This document shows, in pieces, positions 46,811 to 58,254 of a DNA stretch of 64,000 bases. The position numbers and the translations under genes were made by a program. The stretch spans positions 62,001 to 126,000 of the forward strand of contig JANBPK010000844.1 in assembly GCA_027579435.1 (NCBI GenBank), given 5' to 3'. The notes beneath the pieces were generated by a model. It ran no database searches. It was not told the origin of the DNA and was given only the letters and a program-made list of their open reading frames with translations. Origin of the DNA: Candolleomyces eurysporus. Its lineage: Eukaryota > Basidiomycota > Agaricomycetes > Agaricales > Psathyrellaceae. Each line of letters starts with the position of its first letter. Position 1 is the stretch's first letter.

Positions 46811-47085
46811 TGAAGACCTGGAACGACTAGTATCAGTCTCAAGAAACAATAGTAAATGAATAATTATCTACCTCGGGGATTGTGGGTTTGTGTGAGGAGC
46901 GGAGACCAAGATAATTATAGGCTCAGCATGTTTAGCAGCGCCTTGATCGTGCAGAGAGCACGTGGAATACGTCGATCAAGGGCAAAGCTGTCAAGTTTTA
47001 CAACCTTCTGTCCTTCTACCATCATGTCGATCTCGTAACCTACACACTGCCTAGAAGACGACCAGATATACCTATAAATCAAGAG

Positions 47086-50000
47086 ATGGAATCCAAAGAA
47101 GAAACTATGGTTACCCCAGCAGAATCACCCCCGAGCTCAAGCCCGTTAACCAGGAGCCTGGACCTGTCTTCGAGCACGATCGACGAGTTGACGAGTGCGT
47201 TGACCAATGTGGCGTCTTCTCAAGAACCAGAGAGTGCCGTCGTGCTGTGTTGTTGTGGAAAGGAGGACTGTCAGAATACAGCTGCATGGCTAGAAGTCAA
47301 GTCGCATCTAGAGAAGAGGTTGATTCTTAGTGCAGGTACGCTTCGTCCTACCTATCTTCTGCGGGTCTTGCTGAGTGGTGAATAGAGGTTGGCCAGGCGC
47401 TTTTGCAGAAGCACGAAGCATACGTGCGCCAGCTAGAGGTGCGTACGCTTCAGTACTTCGTGCTTCTCTTTCTCAAACACCTTGATTCTTATTAGAAGAC
47501 CCAACATCAGCGCACTCGGTCCAAGCAAAGCTGGAATGGAGGCAGGAGCGACAACGAGGACGGCCAAGAGCTATCTTCAGAGGAGCGATTGAGCCGAGAG
47601 TACGACGAAGTCTTGAAAGAAAAGGCTGAATTGGAAAAGGTGCGGAGCTCCGCCGCCCATACACTCGAATTTAGGGGCTCACCCGACCTCTCTATAGCGA
47701 CTCAACGTTGCCTTGGTCAACAACGAAGTCACCGAAGTATCGAACAAAACTATATTACAGGAACTACAGGAGGCTAGAGAAACCATCTCGCGGTTAACGG
47801 CCCACAACGCGCGGTCTGTAGGCTGGGACGCTCGGTTAACTGCGGCGCTGAGGGATCGGGATGACATGCAGCAGGAACGTGATAGCGAGAGTCATCGTGC
47901 GCGTTTAGCCGAGTCACGTTTCGCTGCTTTGAAGGACAAGACTGCGAAACTACAAAGCGAGGTTCGACGTCTGCAAGAAGCTTTGGAAGAGAAGCGGCAA
48001 CATCGGTTAGAGTCGTCGGAGACTATCCTCACTGAAGCACGATCGCGTTTGGAATCCGTCCGCAAGAACACTGTTGGGACTTCCGCTAGAGCCGAGCAAG
48101 AGGAGCTTACGCATGTTTTGGAGAGTCTGGTCAATGACAATGAAACGCTCCAGAGAGATAATGGGGAGCTTCAGCGGTTGCTCTCTGAAACTCGGGAGGA
48201 CGTACACACGCTCCAGCAAGACCTCGAGGAGCAGCGTGCCAATGCCTACCCATATCCTCGCTCAGGACGTGAGTAGTTTCGTAGTATGCTACGAGCTTTC
48301 GCTGATGACCTACTTAGCGTCGACACCACTCACCCGGCATTTCAACAACGGGAGTGTCTCGTCGTTGTCAGTGCTTAGTGTGAGCTTATATTGAAAAGAA
48401 ACACAATCTCTGGAACTTACGTGTCTCCTCTTACAGCCCAACAGACGCAACCTTGCGTCAGAAACCCCGGGGCGGAACTCGGTAGGTATCTATACTAATC
48501 AGTATGGCTTTTCGTTAACGTCTTTGTAGGAACCTCTTACACCAGACTCAACCCGCCGTCCACTCTCCCCTCTCGACTCCCTCGTGCCGCCAGAATCAAG
48601 ACTGAATGCATTCAGCTACCCCCAAAGTCGTCGTCCGTCACCATCTTCAACTCCCATCAGTTATGACCTTGAGGACGACCCCAACGATGAATCATTATCA
48701 GAGGCAGAACGGCCAAAGGGTGGATACCGCCCGTTGATGCTCCTAACACGCTCTCGAGCTGTTCAAACCGACCCGATATCGAATCTTTCCCCTCTCGCTG
48801 CCCATATGTCGCACCTATCCACCCCTCCGGATCCACGTTCAGAATCTTCATCGTTATCAGAGTCATCCCATGTCACTGGTGTATTCGAACGGGCTATCTC
48901 ACTATTCAACAAGATGACCCAGGCAGATGCGCTCACCCTTACCAACCGCCTTAAACGTCAACACCTCAAAGGTGCTGATCTTAGCCATCTATCCCGGACC
49001 ACCGTTAGCAATATCGTTGCAGAAGCCATCGAACTGCGTGCACAATACCGCTTCCTACTTGAAGACGAGAAGATCATCGTAAACTGTACCCGCAAAGACC
49101 TGCGTCTTATATTCAAGCTCCTCAAAGACATATTCATGGAACTGGGTCAGCTGAGGGTATCTCTCAACGATGTCATCTTCGACCCTTCGTGTGCGCCGAG
49201 GGTTAGTGAGTTCGCGCTTAACCCTTCCAAGGCGGCCGAAGCGGCGCAGAAAGAGAGAGAAAGTGGGGGGGAGTAGTGGACCGAGTTGGATAGCGCCTCT
49301 GTCGAGGTTGTTCTCGGGTACGCAGAAGAGGGAACGGAGTCCTTCGTCAAAGCCCAGTGGTGGTAGCAGTCTAGCACCCCCCAACCGTACAACGCGCCTT
49401 GCGCCGAAATTGGGCCCGGCTTTGGCTGCGTCGACTACCACGGTCAATGTGGAGTTCTCTGGGTCGGGTGTGGGGAGGGCTACGACGTCGGAAATTGCAC
49501 CACCGCAGCCTGTTGTTGTTACCCCTGCACCAATCAGTGAGACCCCTTCCTTGGCCCCTTCGAGCTCGTCAGCGGTGATGAACATCTTCGCGGGTGCGCC
49601 TAAACCTCAAGAAGATCCGTGGGTCGTTTTGCCTAGAGCAACACCTAGACGTGTAAAGTCGACGTACTTGCGATCGGAAGTCGCAGCAGCGACGGCAACC
49701 TTGGGACGGTCATCAATATCGAACTTCAAGAAAGCGAATAGGCTATCGAAGAACGTGGACGCCGTTATCGATTCTGAACAAACATTCAACCTGAATCCTG
49801 GGCTGTTGGCACAGCAGGAAGTAGATGGGGAAGAGGAGGAAGATGGTGTGGCGCCCTTGCCGCAGTACAGGTCGTTGAGGAGGAGAGGCTTGAGTGATTC
49901 GTCTATCCATTCGACGTTTACGAACCATGGCGAAGAAGGAGTGCCAAGTCTGCCCTCGTCGCCCATCAAAAGCTCCGCGGATCCTGCTATTGACGCGGGT

Positions 50001-50720
50001 TTGTTGTCTTCTGGGGTGTTCCCTAGTGGGATCCAGTGGCCGGATGGGACGTCGGTGTTCCAGGCCCTCACGAGGACGGTGCAGAGTTTGAGGCTGGCGA
50101 CGTCGAATTCGACGTCAGCGCTTCAGGATACGGGTTTACCTGTTGCAAGTGGGAGTGGGAGTGGGAGTGCTATGAGCAGTGCCGCACAGTCGTTGGCCGC
50201 GGCTCAGGCTCATGCTCAGGCTCAAGCAGCGGCGACACCAAATGCTGATGCTCTCGCCCCACCACCAGCATCTTCGTCTTCTTCCTCTGCTTTCGCCTCT
50301 GCGGCATCGACAAATCCAAATAGCCCTATTGTTCAACAACCTTCCCCGATCGTTGCTGAACCACAGCCTTTGACCGAAGAACCCAACAGCGTTGGGGTCT
50401 TAAGCCCCTTTGCGACACCCAAGTCGGCTGACAAACGGCGTGCGAAGACAGGGGAATCATCTGTAACGAATACCCCCACCCGGTCTGGTAGAAGAAGTGA
50501 CCATGGTGGTCGGTTAGTTGGAACGTTCCTTCCAAGCCTTGCGATCTCGAATTGGATGCCTGCGGGGGCGAATGATGTTTTGGACCAGCCTTCGGGTGGG
50601 GATCCGTTCATTGATCACTCTCATACTACTTCCCCGCCGAGCGGTGGTCCGAGATATAGTGGACGGAGGTCGATGGGAGGACCGGGTGGTACGGGGAGGG
50701 TGTTGAGGGATTTCATGTGA
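47086..50720 (+). CDS. Long coiled-coil protein with disordered C-terminus, unknown function
   Basis: Starts MESKEETMVTPAES. Exon 1 ends at 47335; several short exons follow, with an uninterrupted coiled coil from about 47720 to 48250 (ARLTAALRDRDDMQQERDSE... to HTLQQDLEEQ). A serine/proline linker leads to a compact helical domain (FERAISLFNKMTQADALTL... to LRLIFKLLKDIFMELGQLRV). Then comes a low-complexity tail with alanine/glutamine repeats. The frame breaks at a G7 run (49265-49271); with G6 the frame continues ...SGGSSGPSWIAPLSRLF to the stop at 50718, so one gene of roughly 1,000 aa is inferred. The architecture suggests a cytoskeletal or spindle-pole scaffold, but I do not recognise it. 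It is divergent from the F-box gene, sharing about 275 bp. Confidence 0.7.
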
Positions 50721-51063
50721 TGCGAGTCGCGGCCCTTGGTTATTCTTTATTGATCTAGTTGCATATACCTACTTATATTCAGGCTTTCTCTTTCTGCTTT
50801 TCGGACTCGTTTACCTTTGGTTTCGATACTTGCGATAGCTTATACCGCTTTGCTTCCTTGTTTGGTGATCTATTTATCCACTATCTGACTGCGTCATGAT
50901 CTATATCCGTCTCACCCATTTATCTATCTCGAGCAATCATCGTATACTGCACATTTTGTACTTTTATATCCCAATCATTGACCGTATCTTACCAGTTAAG
51001 CGCTCCCTTGGTTTGCTTCGTGCTCCGTGAAAGTGCTAGCAGACGTGACGCAGTCGTCACGAG

Positions 51064-51094
51064 CACGTGGAACTCGAACGCGTCGGTCACGCGT
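51064..51094 (+). promoter_or_regulatory. E-box and two MCB elements upstream of SPC19
   Basis: CACGTG at 51064-51069 and ACGCGT at 51078-51083 and 51089-51094, ending 73 nt before the ATG. ACGCGT is the MluI cell-cycle box bound by MBF in yeasts. The sites are seen; use by MBF is inferred. Confidence 0.5.
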
Positions 51095-51167
51095 TTGGCA
51101 GATCTGCCTTAATCTGCCATCTTCCTCTCTCTCCCATTGCCTTTTCTCCACTTCTCTTGAGTGATTA

Positions 51168-51958
51168 ATGTCTCGCCTCTCGAGAGCAGCTCTTAAAGCC
51201 AGAGAATCGGTCTTTGCAAGTGGCCCGGAGCAGTATATTGGGGATACGTACGCTGCGTGTCCGCCGAGTCTCGAAGAATGTGTGATGGCGATGGAGGATT
51301 GTTGCGAAGAGGTGAGTGAAACTGATCATATAGCACTTGTGGTACGTACTGACAGTGAGCGTTGACCGCGATCTATGTTTGTAGGCGTACGAAGCTCAGC
51401 AGTTTCTGAGAGCTGGGACGAAGGATTTGCCGAGGATGACAAAGGTCTTGGAGAGTGAAAGGGTATGTTAGATCCATCAGATACCTTTGCGCGCGACCGA
51501 CTGGCCCGTTGTTGAATGAATCCCTTTAGGTCTTCTATCTAGTAACAGAAAACAAAGTTCGGAAAAGCCAGCGTGAAATGGTAGACTTCATCGAGCCTAC
51601 AGTCAACGCCCTACTATCACGAGCGGAACAGTCCCTGAGTAGTTTGGAGAAGAGGGCCACGAGTCTGAAAGCTAAAGTATGTTCCTCTTCAACTTCCTCA
51701 CACCCTCTCTTCGTCATTCATGATTGACTCTATGTATAGATTGACAATGTCCAGAGCCGACCGAAACAGCCCGCTGTAACGACGGCAGTCCAAAAATCTG
51801 ATGCTCGAAGGTTGAACTTATTGGCGAAGCAGAGGGAGCGGTTGGAGCTGCAGGTCAGGGCTATGGAGGAAGAGGTTATGCTTCTGGTAAGTCTTCGATG
51901 CCCTTTGTTCCCCTTTGCCTCATCTGATCATCCTTGGTTTACTTAGGAGCGATCATGA
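51168..51958 (+). CDS. SPC19: DASH complex subunit Spc19
   Basis: Five exons (51168-51311, 51385-51462, 51530-51676, 51740-51886, 51947-51958) give 175 aa, all in frame. The N-terminal half reads YAACPPSLEECVMAMEDCCEE, then FLRAGTKDLPRMTKVLESERVF and IEPTVNALLSRAEQSLSSLE, followed by a coiled coil. That is the Spc19 pattern (S-L-E-x-C-V...G-T-x-D-x-P-R-x-x-K-V-L...E-x-R-x-F). Spc19 is part of the ten-subunit DASH/Dam1 ring that couples kinetochores to spindle microtubules. The length matches fungal homologues. MCB boxes upstream fit cell-cycle expression. Confidence 0.85.
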
Positions 51959-52383
51959 CGGGCTCAGGATGCCAAATCGTCGGATTGCCCTTCAATCACG
52001 CCTCCTCCTAGACTAGCTTAAGGTAACTAGGGAGGCGGTGGCTCCTTTCCTCCCGATCAAACCTGCAACAAGCCACGCCAGGGACGTGAGGCCCATTGCA
52101 ACAGGCCCCATTTATCCCCTGAAACTGGAGTAGCGGCGTTCAACCAGCACGCTGCTCTCGGATTTCTCGGTAGGACGAGATTGACGCTATGGATCGGCGC
52201 ACAGATCGAGCATATCATCTGCAATCGACCAAGTGAAAGCCGACTGATTGGCTTACCAGCGACTAGATGTGATACATAGGAATATTAGGACAATCGTCGA
52301 TTGAGGGTATGCGCAACTATATGTATCAGATATGCTACTAATGCCGTTTTCATTTCCAACTATTCCCGAATGCTGAGTGATTG
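51959..52383. other. Convergent 3' intergenic region
   Basis: Between the stop codons of SPC19 and the thioesterase gene. No frame or repeat of note. Confidence 0.4.
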
Positions 52384-53345
52384 TTAGAGATTGGGTTTGG
52401 GTGCTGGTGAGGGCTTCATCTTGACATGCGTCCCTGAGGCGACAAGGCGGCGGTGAGTTGCGTTCCAGATCTAAAATATGATGAATTTGTCAGTTCTCTG
52501 AATTGACTCGTGAAGACAGATTCCTCGAACTCGAAAGGGGTGTGCTGTAGACTCTGACGTACCTCTGTTCTGCATGTATGAGTTCGGCCTCCGACTGTCA
52601 CGCTAGTGTTCACCAGACGGATTGTGTCGCCCCTGATCATGAATAAGTTGTCAGGTCAGAGTAAGACAGAAGCCGAAAGGAAGACCCACAGATCTGCCGG
52701 TGAATGATATATCATGTTAATGGCTTGAGAGACAGTGAGGTACTCCTTGCCCTCCGTCGTTAGGGTGAGTGCGGAGACAGCCAACGAGGAGCATCTAACA
52801 TCACGTTTGTTCGGTTAGTAACTGGAAGAAGCGAAGGAGAATTCGAACGCAAGACGCGAACTCACATGTCGACCAAGAACGCTGAGCATCCTCCATGGAT
52901 ATTCCCAGCCCCGTTGATCATCTCTATTCAAGATGCAAGCAATTTATTACCGTCTGACTCTTCGTCGATAACAATATCATGGAACGCTAAACGCACCTCG
53001 GGTAACCTCAAGCTCAATAACAACCTTTCCCTCAAGCTTACTCTCCTCGTTCACCTTTTGATATACCGATACCTCGGTAACTCTGAAGTTATGCACTATG
53101 GACCTCCCAAAGACGTAGCTGGAGTCTTTGAAGAAGCGGGGGTCTATCCAGCTATCGAAGTAGGCTTTCGAGTTCCCAATGCGGTGTTTGACTGCTAGGG
53201 GCACGTTTCCGGTGACCTTGGAGACATCGAAGGAGGAGTCGACCGCGTCGGGTGAGGTGTCGGTACTTCGTGGATAGGGGTGGGTTGTAGAGGTACCGTC
53301 GGGCATGATGATAATTGGAGTGTTCACGTTAGTTGCTGTTGACAT
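52384..53345 (-). CDS. Hotdog-fold acyl-CoA thioesterase (ACOT13/PaaI-like)
   Basis: Five exons (53345-52997, 52923-52866, 52794-52690, 52632-52563, 52470-52384) join to 222 aa. The catalytic-helix motif is spliced as N-G-A-G-N-I-H-G-G-C-S-A-F-L-V-D, the NxxGxxHGG...D signature of 4HBT thioesterases; D and G of HGG are present. Downstream are LTVSQAINMIYHSPADLGD and VGGRTHTCRTEIWN, then the last strand LVASGTHVKMKPS. The N-terminal 60 residues are a poorly conserved extension. The product should hydrolyse medium- to long-chain acyl-CoA; location (mitochondrion or cytosol) is not obvious. A TATATATAT stretch at 53429-53437 may be the promoter. Confidence 0.85.
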
Positions 53346-54440
53346 AGGTGAATATATCAGAACTCAGAAGAACGTTCGAGCGGGAAATAGAGGTTTGGAT
53401 TGGACACTTGGACGTAAATGCTGGTTGGTATATATATCAAGTGGTATTTAATTTCCAGAGAGGGGGAGGAGGCGAATAAGTCAAAGCAAGACTGACAAGG
53501 GAGATTTGGGTCACAAGGCCGGGAGTGGCCTGAGCCGGTACCGGTGGAGGATGGATAGCACCGACGAGTCAGGCCTTTCGTAGTTTGGTGTCGGTGGAGG
53601 AGAAGAAAAGAATTTTTAGAAATTTTAGAAGACGAAGCAAAGTAAGGCTTGAACTACCCTATGAGTCACGGTATAAGTACGTCCCCGTTTCTAATAGTGC
53701 CGGTGCGTGAAAGAATCATGCAGAAGGAGTACCAGCAGGTATTAGGTTTGCCGCTCATTCCGGCATATCTTATCCCGATGTCCTCCCGGTGAGTGAGCAA
53801 AGAGAGATTGGAGGTCAGTTTTGGATCTCTTGCCCCTATTTCAGAAGAGCTCTAGGCAAGGAGAAGCTAGTAGGGAAGCCTAAGAAAGCTCGGCATTCTT
53901 CTCCGCTTGGGTCTATGACGCCTGTGGAGAAGGATGAGAAGGTGCCTGACAATCAAGCCAATTGCATGCGTCCAATTGTCACGCGCTTGAGATATTGCAA
54001 ATTCATAGCGGCCTTCGACTTCCTGGTGAGTTTCGGCCACACCTCATAGGTCTCAAGCACGCAGAGAAGAGACAACAAGCTTCATGCTATCAGGATTGTC
54101 AAGCAGCTAAGCATACTGAGACAATATTAGTACTAGTACAAGGGGGGGCATCGATACCATGGGTTCGACGACGGTATGAGAGGGATACGACTGGGACACG
54201 AGGGGTATACATACATCCAAATGCAAGTAAGGTAATATAAACTACTACGAGCGAAAAGAGCGAATACGCAGATGAGAGACAAAAATAAGATAGTAATGCA
54301 CAAGGACGTATGTAGCCCTCTAAAACTTAAAAGGTGAGAAGGAGGAGGAAGGGGGCATACAGCGGACAAAGGGAACGGGATGGAGATCAGAGTTGGCAGA
54401 GGGAAAGTGTGAGCACAGAGTACAGGGGAGGATTGGTGCC
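53346..54440. other. Intergenic region between two minus-strand genes
   Basis: Contains the TATA-like run at 53429-53437 and otherwise only short frames. The right part is the 3' flank of the stomatin gene. Confidence 0.45.
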
Positions 54441-55990
54441 TTATACTTCGGATATGCTGTTCAAAACTGCAGCACGTCCAGCCCCGGACAAGCCAACAGT
54501 GACATCACTGCTGCTTCCGCCTGCCACGCTTGTCTCGCCCTGTTGGTTAGCCAATTGGGCGACAACGTCGCTTTGGAGCTGCATTGGCACGAAGATGACC
54601 TTGCTGTTGGCTGACTTGGCCATTTGTTGCACTAAGGGGAAGGATAAGCGTAAGCAAACGAGAGCCTCCAGGTGACAAGTGACGAAATATACGCACAGGC
54701 TTCCAATTGACGGATCTGCATAGCAGCAGGGCTAGCGAGGATATCAGCCGCCTGTCTCATGAGACGAGCAGAGTCAACCTCGGCTCGGGCCGCGATAACC
54801 TTGGACTCTCCAATCCTCTTCTGTTGGGCAGCCGACGACAAAGAAGCGGAGACTTCGGGGCTGAAGATGATATCCTTGATGAGGATACCTTCGATAGCGA
54901 CACCCCACTTATCCGCTACGTCTCCAACAATCTCGGCGATTTCGAATGCGATGGCTTCACGCTCGGTGACGACGCTCTGCACGGCACGGGCACCGACAAC
55001 ATGACGGAGGGTGGTTTGAGCTCGCTCAATCAACGCTTGTCGCAAATCGCTGATACCGAAAGCAGCCCGGTAGGGGTTGACGATTTGGAAGTAGATAACA
55101 GAGTCACTGTTGCAATGTCAATAAGATGTGATTAGGTCAGATTATGGAAGACACTCACATCTCGACATTGACGTTGTCGCGGGTGCTGCGGAAAATCGAA
55201 ATTAGTTCATTCGCCAATTGCATGGGAAGAGGGTGGGACTAACATGACCATCTGACGTCCGATAGGACTGATTTGAATCTTGACGTCAACGACGCGGAGA
55301 GATTCGGTGCAGACGTTGACCTGGACGAGACCCGGATCCACCGACTTGTAGAACTGACCGAATCGGGAGACAAGTCCGACAGAGCCTGTAAGGAAAAGAT
55401 GAGAATTGACATCAAGGGGATATAGTCCGCAGCAAGTGAATGGACCGAAGTAATCGAGGAAGCGCTGGTGAAATAATGCGCTTTGGAATTCTCGAAGACT
55501 GCGCAATCCATATCTGTAGAGTTGCGGAAGGAATTTGTTCTACACACCTTGTTCGACCTCTCTGAATGGGTTCGGGCATGGGCAGCAAGGAATAGCACCA
55601 AAGAGACCAATAATTGAGCCCAATCCTTGCAGCAATGTACCGTAGATTCCATGAGTGACTTCACCCGTACCAAGATCTTGAGAGTACGAGGGCTACACAA
55701 CAGTCATGAGCGACCAATTCTATCAGACGGGGCTGATGTTAACATACCTGCATCTCTGACCTCTTCAATGGTTGAACGTGGATGACTTGGCTTTTCACAG
55801 CTGCAGCGTCGAATCTTCGGGAGTGTGTTGGCTCATCTGTAACTGAACACAGTTAGGATTTCAAGTACTGCGCTCGGTGACAATTGGTAAAAGACATACC
55901 ATTTCCCTCGTTGTGGTCCACAACGTTTCGAAGAGAGCCGCTGGGAGAAGGGACGCGAGCTTTACCGTTGGATGAATCGAAAGCCGACAT
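54441..55990 (-). CDS. Stomatin/slipin-family SPFH protein
   Basis: Several exons from ATG 55990 (MSAFDSSNGKARVPSPSGS) to the stop at 54441. A short hydrophobic hairpin (TLLQGLGSIIGLFGAIPCCPC) precedes the SPFH/band 7 domain: GSVGLVSRFGQFYKSVDPGL, VDVKIQISPIGRQ, RDNVNVE, DSVIYFQIVNPYRAAFGISD, RQALIERAQTTLRHVVGAR. The region after it (AAQQKRIGESKVIAARAEVDSARL) is the coiled-coil that forms the cage. A cysteine cluster (PCCPCPNPF) at the hairpin is a likely palmitoylation site. Stomatins organise membrane microdomains, often at the plasma or endosomal membrane. Upstream, TATATAAA lies about 45 nt from the ATG, so the leader is very short. Confidence 0.88.
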
Positions 55991-56033
55991 TGTGGAGGAA
56001 CGGACGAATGTGCAAACACGAACGTCCCGCCGC

Positions 56034-56043
56034 CTTTATATAC
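56034..56043 (-). promoter_or_regulatory. TATA box of the stomatin gene
   Basis: The minus strand reads GTATATAAAG, with the ATG (55990) about 45 nt downstream. Confidence 0.55.
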
Positions 56044-56968
56044 TCTGTTGCCAAGGTCTCCTGACGTATGTTGATGGTGTGTAGTCCCCCGATGTGTCCG
56101 GCCGTCCGGTGTGGCGCATCCTCCCGATACAGCATTGCCTCCGCCGGGGCCCGAAGAGGTGTGCAAAGTGCTGTAGCCTGAATCCAAGTCCTGTGTTGAA
56201 AGCATTTCGGGAAAGGGATTTTTCGCCCTCTCTAGCGACCCTTCTATGCCAGCTTTGCATTATCCGTAGCTTTTCAGCTAAAGATCCATCCATTTTCAAA
56301 TTAGAGACCTCCGCTCGCCGGCCATTAAAATATACACGGTCAGGGCAGCTCGAGGACAGGTCGTCGCTTCAGCTGATAATGATCCTGTTCTCACTAGCAT
56401 TCCGCAGCTGAGCCCAGAGATCCTGTCGGTCCCGTACAGCCTCCGAAAGAGCAATATTCGCCAGGAGACCCAGCCAAAGGTCTGTAGTGAATGAGAATAG
56501 GGTTTGCGTTTTAAATCCGCCTTGTGTCGAGAGGAAGAATGGGTGCTGCGGAGAGTCGAGGGCCTAGGCGCCTGCGTATGCCTTAAATGGGTACCATAGA
56601 ACATGAGGACGCTACGCAAAAGATGAGATAGACTTGGAGCCATTTTCGAACCTCTAAGGAGCCAAATGGAAGTTTCTGAACTCCGCAGCATAATGAGCTT
56701 TCGGTGGGTTTCGGATGCACCATATCTTCCTTGCTAGCTGCGCTCACTGCAAAAGGTGTGCCAGTTGAGATGTTACCGCGCAACCCCTGGTCGCATAACT
56801 CTCCACTGCACATAAACATGAAACAGAATTCAAACTCATACTGTAGTTGGCTCTGCATATGCCATTTCGAGTCATGGTCGGCATTCCCCGGCGGTGGCAC
56901 TCTCAGCGTCGAAACGGCTGCTCACTGAGTTATTATCGCGCTCTCCATCTTGTGGGTCTCGAACGATC
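56044..56968. other. Bidirectional intergenic region
   Basis: No frame above 131 codons has a recognisable motif. It separates the stomatin gene from the RPA1-like gene, which are transcribed apart. Confidence 0.4.
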
Positions 56969-57888
56969 ATGGATTTCCAGCTCACTTCCGGAAGCTGCGA
57001 GCAGTTTCAGCTGACAGCACCTGACGACTCTCCGTTGTGTCGAGCACCGCATACACTGCAAGTTCTCAGTCTAAAAGAGGCTGGCAACGCGGTACCTACA
57101 AAGCGGTACAGGATGATTCTTTCGGATGGGGTTCATTACATTCAAAGTATTCTGTCAACCTATCTTAATCCAGCTGTGGAGACTGGACGTATTGCAAGGG
57201 ATGTGATTGTCACTATCTCTGAAGTACATCTTACCAGGCTCCAAAGCCGTAATATTCGGTTCGTAATGATATGCCTTTTTTTGTATTTGCCCTCCAACTG
57301 ACGAAATTGACTTTGCACAGGGTCCTCGTTGTATTTGATGCACGAGTTCTATGTCAGGCGTACCGTAAAATTGGAGACCCGGTACCATTGGTAGGAGCAC
57401 CTCTCGTAGCTCCCGGTGCTGGTCAGGCTGTTGTGGATAACGCTACTATCCCACCCGCACCAGCATTATCCAATTCGGGATCTACTGCTTCTACTTTCCC
57501 TGCCATTGGAGAGCTCCAGCTGCCAGGCGAGCAACCTGCCCTCACGATTACGCCTATCGAGGACCTTCATCCTTCCCAAACAAATTGGATGGTCCAAGCG
57601 GTCATCGAGCAAAAATCGGAGCTGAAGACCTGGTTTAATCGAAATCTATGTGCCGAGCACAAGCTCTTTACTATGATACTTAGCGATGGTTCAGGCGATA
57701 TCAAGGCAAACGTAATGAATGAGAATGCTGAAGACATCTATTCATCTCTCGAAGAGGGAAAGGTGTATCGCATCGAGAACCCGAAGATTATTATGGCTAG
57801 AAAGAAATTGTCTGGGTTGATCCATGATTGGGAGATTTTGTTTGGAAAGGAAACGAGAGCCGTTGGACCAATTCCCCCAGATTCTTAG
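56969..57888 (+). CDS. Short RPA1-like protein: RPA70N plus DBD-A only
   Basis: Two exons (56969-57258, 57321-57888) give 285 aa. Residues about 1-120 match the RPA70 N-terminal OB fold (VLSLKEAGNAVPTKRYRMILSDG, YLNPAVETGRI, VLVVFDARVLCQAYRKIGDPVPL). After a proline/alanine linker, residues about 180-280 match DNA-binding domain A (PIEDLHPSQTNWMVQAVIEQKSELKTW, KLFTMILSDGSGDIKANVMN, EEGKVYRIENPKIIMARKKLSG). Full Rpa1 is about 600 aa with DBD-B and the zinc-bearing DBD-C; both are absent here, and the stop follows DBD-A directly. One DNA-stacking aromatic position (KLF) is kept. It is likely a paralogue of the genuine RPA1 that binds single-stranded DNA or partner proteins without forming the RPA trimer core. 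The next gene is an Argonaute. Confidence 0.85.
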
Positions 57889-58254
57889 GGTACGAAGGGA
57901 CTGTTTTCACGAAACTTGTCAGAGTAGTTCCTAGATTTCTGTCGTTTATCTTACAGTCTCGTCATTAGGGCATCTTAAGGCTATAAATCAAAATTCATAC
58001 ATCCTTACGGCAACAAGTTCAACTCGAGGCCCCTTCGCTTAGGTACTTACTGCGCAAATGCGTGGGGTGCTGCGGCAAACCAACAGAGACGTCCACACTT
58101 GGAGGTTCGTCTAGAACTGAGTTCGAAGCGGAGATCAGGATTTCGGCCGTCCCCGAACTAGCTTCTTTATAGAAGTCCACGCTCCCATAGCTTGCTCCAA
58201 AACCCCCATCTCTAATCGTATAAGTCGTATACGCCTTGCTTATCGTCAACGAAC

